Positions 6,811 through 9,558 of a stretch of 9,558 nucleotides of DNA are shown here, in pieces. The notes under the pieces are model-generated. The model did not search any database. It saw only the letters and a list, made by a program, of their open reading frames with translations, and was not told the DNA's origin. Positions within the stretch are counted from its first letter, which is position 1; the number at the start of each line of letters is the position of its first letter. Both the position numbers and the translations under genes were made by a program. Source of the stretch: Opitutales bacterium (GTDB lineage Bacteria; Verrucomicrobiota; Verrucomicrobiia; Opitutales; Intestinicryptomonadaceae); assembly GCA_017526045.1 (NCBI GenBank), contig JAFXRX010000226.1, positions 1-9,558 of the forward strand. Reading direction: 5' to 3'.

Positions 6811-7743
6811 ATGAAAAGAAGAGACTTCGTAAAAACGGCAATCGCAACCGGCGCAGTCGCATGCGCGGGCGCGGCGTTAGCAGAACCCAAAAAGAGCAAG
6901 CTCCCCGACCTCGTCGCAATCCACGGCGGAACAGCCGCGGACATGTTCAAAAAAGGCATCAAGGAAATGGGCGGGATGAAACGCTTTGTAAAGAAGGGGC
7001 AGACTGTCGTGGTAAAGCCCAACATCGGCTGGGACAAATCGCCCGACTTCGGCTCGAACACCGACCCCGACTTGGTTGCCGAAATCGTGAAAGAGTGCCT
7101 TGCATGCGGCGCGAAGGAAGTTTTCTGCTTCGACCACACCTGCCAAAACCCGAAAGACTGCTACGAGCATTCCGGCATCGCCGCGGCGGTCGAAAAGGCG
7201 GGCGGCAAAATGATTGCGGGCAACACAGACTCGATGTACGTAAACCGGGACATCCCAAACGGCGTCTCGCTTAAAACCGCAAGGGTGCACAAAATTTTGC
7301 TCGACGCCGACGTCATTATAAACGCCCCCGTCTTGAAGCACCACAGCGGCGCGAAAATCACATGCGCCATGAAAAACTACATGGGCTGCATCTGGGACCG
7401 CCAATTCTGGCACCGCAACGACCTGCCCCAGTGCATCGCCGACTTCGCCTCCTACCAAAAAACGACCCTCAACGTCGTCGACGCCTACCATGTAATGCTC
7501 GAGCACGGGCCGCAGGGCAAAGACCCGAAGTTCGCGCCCGTTGCGAAATACCAGGTCATTTCGACCGACATCGTCGCAGCCGACGCCGCGGCCGTCCAGA
7601 TTTTCGCGACAGTTGCAAGGCAGCACGGCATGGGCAAGCCGTACGAAATTTCCGAAATCCCCTACATCGCCATGGCTGAAAAGCTCGGCGTCGGCACGGC
7701 GGACTTGGGCAAGCTCAACGTAAAGAGAATTTCCGTCGCCTAA
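6811..7743 (+). CDS. Tat-exported DUF362 domain protein
   Basis: A 310-residue protein of the DUF362 family, whose biochemical role is not established. It begins with a twin-arginine signal, RRDFVK (3-8), followed by a weakly hydrophobic Ala-rich segment and a likely cleavage site after ALA (22-24). Family-like stretches are VVVKPNIGWDK (66-76) with an adjacent Asp-rich loop, CGAKEVFCFDHT (99-110), VIINAPVLKHHSG (168-180) and CAMKNYMGCIWDRQFWH (185-201), then an ISTDIVAADAAAV block (250-262). The many cysteines (96, 99, 106, 111, 117, 185, 193, 208) lack the ferredoxin CxxCxxCxxxCP pattern that some DUF362 proteins carry at the C-terminus. Tat export implies folding, perhaps with a cofactor, before crossing the membrane. 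It lies 98 bp upstream of the polyferredoxin gene and probably works with it. The ATG fits the Tat signal; no Shine-Dalgarno sequence is seen. Confidence 0.85.
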   Translation: MKRRDFVKTAIATGAVACAGAALAEPKKSKLPDLVAIHGGTAADMFKKGIKEMGGMKRFVKKGQTVVVKPNIGWDKSPDFGSNTDPDLVAEIVKECLACGAKEVFCFDHTCQNPKDCYEHSGIAAAVEKAGGKMIAGNTDSMYVNRDIPNGVSLKTARVHKILLDADVIINAPVLKHHSGAKITCAMKNYMGCIWDRQFWHRNDLPQCIADFASYQKTTLNVVDAYHVMLEHGPQGKDPKFAPVAKYQVISTDIVAADAAAVQIFATVARQHGMGKPYEISEIPYIAMAEKLGVGTADLGKLNVKRISVA

Positions 7744-7787
7744 AACGCGCGAAAAAATCAAACCTCTTTAAAAATAAAACATTGCCG

Positions 7788-7831
7788 CAAAGCCGATTGG
7801 AACCCCCTTCGGCTTTGAGGTGGTGTTTTTT
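7788..7831 (+). terminator. Hairpin with downstream T-run in the DUF362-polyferredoxin gap (terminator or attenuator)
   Basis: CAAAGCCG (7788-7795) pairs perfectly with CGGCTTTG (7810-7817) across a 14-base loop. Eight bases later comes a run of six T (7826-7831), too far for a classical terminator. An alternative, weaker hairpin pairs 7802-7809 with 7817-7824 (one C-T mismatch and one G-U), ends directly before the T-run, and uses most of the first hairpin's 3' arm as its loop. The two structures exclude each other, which is the layout of an attenuator, but thermodynamics were not computed. Confidence 0.4.
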
Positions 7832-7841
7832 GCCGTTAAAT

Positions 7842-9536
7842 ATGAAATTTTTAAGAATTTTCAGAATAGTTTTTGCGATTTTATTCTTCGCGGCGATAAG
7901 CCTGCAGTTTTTAGACATCTACCGCGACCTGCCCCAAGCGTATTACGACTATCCGCCGACCGCGCTGCAATTCGTACCCGCCGCGCTCAAATTTTTCGCG
8001 GGGGCGGGCGTTGCCGCAGCCTGGGCGTTTTTTGCCTTCGCGGGGGTTGCGCTCATTCTCGGCAGGGCGTACTGCTCTTTCGCCTGCCCCTTCGGCATAC
8101 TAATGGATATTTTAAGGAGGCTCGCAACCTTTCCCGCGCGAAACAAATTCCTTAAAAAGACTTTCTTAGGCAAATTCGCGCAAAAAAAATTCGCCAATTT
8201 GAAATACTCAAAGGGGCTCTCCGCGCTCAGGGTCGTCTTCCTCTGCGCCGCAATTCTTGCAATGATATTCGGCTTCGGCGCGCTGCTCGGCCTGCTCGAC
8301 CCCTATTCGCTTTACGGCAAAATTATGGGAGGCGCGTTTATTGCGGCAAGCGAAGGCGTAAACGCCGCAAGCGCGGCGCTTTCGTCATTCGGCAGCTACG
8401 CCCTAAACCCCGTCCCCGCCCCCGCGTTTTCAGTCCCCGCATTCGGGTTTTCAATATGCCTGCTCGTTTTAATAGCGGCAATTTCCGCGCTGCAAGGCAG
8501 GCTTTTTTGCAACACAATCTGCCCCGTGGGCTCGCTTTTGGGCGGGCTTTCAAAATTCGCCCTCTTTCAAATTTCAATCGACAAAAATTCCTGCCTTGCC
8601 TGCGGCAAATGCGAAAGAAACTGCAAGGCAAAGTGCATAAATTCAAAGGAAAAGACACTGGATTTTTCGCGCTGCGTGCTTTGCCTCAACTGCGCAAGCG
8701 GCTGCCCGAAAGCCTCCGTCGGCTTCGGGCTCAACCCTCTTTACAAAAATTTATTTGCCAAAAAGCGCGAAGAAAGCGTTGGCGAAAAAATCTCGCGCAG
8801 GGCGTTTGCCGCCGCTTCGATTTCCGCAACCGCCGCGGTTTTCGGCTGCAAAAAATACGACGAAGAGCTTGCGCAAAAGCACAGCCTTAAAGTCCTCGAG
8901 GGCGCGTCGGAATTCCGCGTCGCGGGCGCGAGGGCGGACAAGAGAATAGCAACCCCGCCGGGCTCGAAGAGCATTGAAAATTTCCTCGAAAATTGCACAG
9001 CCTGCCAAAGGTGCGTCGCATCGTGCAAGGGGCAGGTTTTGAAGGCTTCCACGACGCAGTGGGGCTTGTCGGGCTTCATGCAGCCGTTTATGGATTTCGA
9101 GTCGGGCTTCTGCCTGCCCGAATGCGCAAACTGCACGCAAGCCTGCCCGACCGGCGCGATTTCCAAGCTGACGCAAAAGGAAAAAATTTCCGAAAAAATA
9201 GGCACGGCGATTTTCAACAGGGAGCTTTGCGTCGTGTTCACCGACGGCACCGACTGCGCCGCCTGCGCCGAGCACTGCCCCGTCCAGGCCATAGAAATGA
9301 TTTTGTTCAACGAAAAGAAGAGCCTCTACATTCCGCACGTCCACGAGGACGTCTGCATCGGCTGCGGGGCTTGCGAGCACGTCTGCCCGGTGCGCCCGCA
9401 CACAGCCCTCGTCATCCAGGGGATTAAAGTCCACAAAAAGGCAAAGCCCTTCGACGAGAGCATGAGGCTTTACAGGCCCCAGGAAAAAGCCCCGATTGAG
9501 GCGCCGAAGCCGCTCGACAACCCCTTCCCGTTTTAG
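7842..9536 (+). CDS. Membrane polyferredoxin: NapH-like domain fused to NapG/MauM-like ferredoxin domain
   Basis: A 564-residue iron-sulfur protein. The N-terminal part (1-290) is NapH/NosR-like: membrane segments near 5-23, 49-73, 129-152 and 202-219, two CxxxCP motifs (C78/C82 and C223/C227), then two ferredoxin motifs, C251-C254-C257 with C261/C265, and C278-C281-C284-C288P. Residues 317-336 form a second signal-like segment, SRRAF followed by a mild hydrophobic stretch ending in GC (C336). The C-terminal part resembles the NapG/MauM periplasmic ferredoxin: C385-C388-C391-C395, C424-C428-C431-C435P, C463 with C472-C475-C479P, and C505-C508-C511-C515P. Six [4Fe-4S] clusters are predicted. 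The family passes electrons from the quinone pool or cytoplasm to periplasmic reductases; the acceptor here is unknown, with the preceding DUF362 protein the obvious candidate. The ATG at 7842 starts directly at the first membrane helix. A TTG at 7782 in the same frame is rejected because it would read through the hairpin. Confidence 0.88.
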   Translation: MKFLRIFRIVFAILFFAAISLQFLDIYRDLPQAYYDYPPTALQFVPAALKFFAGAGVAAAWAFFAFAGVALILGRAYCSFACPFGILMDILRRLATFPARNKFLKKTFLGKFAQKKFANLKYSKGLSALRVVFLCAAILAMIFGFGALLGLLDPYSLYGKIMGGAFIAASEGVNAASAALSSFGSYALNPVPAPAFSVPAFGFSICLLVLIAAISALQGRLFCNTICPVGSLLGGLSKFALFQISIDKNSCLACGKCERNCKAKCINSKEKTLDFSRCVLCLNCASGCPKASVGFGLNPLYKNLFAKKREESVGEKISRRAFAAASISATAAVFGCKKYDEELAQKHSLKVLEGASEFRVAGARADKRIATPPGSKSIENFLENCTACQRCVASCKGQVLKASTTQWGLSGFMQPFMDFESGFCLPECANCTQACPTGAISKLTQKEKISEKIGTAIFNRELCVVFTDGTDCAACAEHCPVQAIEMILFNEKKSLYIPHVHEDVCIGCGACEHVCPVRPHTALVIQGIKVHKKAKPFDESMRLYRPQEKAPIEAPKPLDNPFPF

Positions 9537-9558
9537 CTTCCGAAATCCGCCGCCCGCC

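Noticed and set aside
6877..7761. Long minus-strand open frame (294 codons) opposite the DUF362 gene
   Set aside because: It is a mirror of a GC-rich coding region. Its translation has no recognisable motif, while the plus-strand frame has a Tat signal and DUF362 blocks.
7782..7841. Twenty-codon N-terminal extension of the polyferredoxin from a TTG start
   Set aside because: The extension is not signal-like, reads through the hairpin and T-run, and the ATG at 7842 begins directly at the first membrane helix.
9537..9558. Sequence after the polyferredoxin stop codon
   Set aside because: Only 22 bases remain and no terminator or gene start is visible in them.

Overview
The window looks like bacterial chromosome from the PVC group (Verrucomicrobia or Lentisphaerae-like). 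This placement is tentative. It rests on a TIGR03790-type exported protein (a family with a scattered distribution that includes Verrucomicrobia and Planctomycetes), start codons that mostly lack a Shine-Dalgarno sequence, one sigma70-type promoter (TTGACA, 17 bp, AATCAT) unlike the Bacteroidetes consensus, and GC-rich genes separated by AT-rich gaps. No mobile element, tRNA, rRNA or CRISPR array was seen. All eight genes are read in the same way throughout, with no frameshift.

Layout. Positions 1-2339 are on the minus strand: an exported alpha/beta-hydrolase (1407-2339), followed downstream by an ABC exporter whose C-terminal end runs off the left edge (1-1341). A 99-bp divergent gap (2340-2438) separates these from six plus-strand genes: a LysE/RhtB-type amino-acid exporter (2439-3095), a lipoprotein with a nucleoside-phosphorylase/MTA-SAH-nucleosidase-like domain (3126-3812), an iron-type alcohol dehydrogenase of the YqhD/butanol-dehydrogenase kind (3895-5073), a secreted TIGR03790-type protein with a helical C-terminal extension (5141-6724), a Tat-exported DUF362 protein (6811-7743), and a membrane polyferredoxin that looks like NapH fused to NapG/MauM (7842-9536).

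How they may work together. The clearest functional unit is the last pair. The DUF362 protein carries a twin-arginine signal and follows a good promoter. It is trailed by an integral-membrane protein with two NapH-type CxxxCP motifs and six predicted [4Fe-4S] clusters, so together they form a plausible membrane-to-periplasm electron-transfer module of unknown substrate. The lipoprotein nucleosidase is unusual because its cytoplasmic relatives' catalytic residues all appear to be present, yet the protein has a clear lipoprotein signal. The remaining genes look like independent housekeeping or accessory functions.
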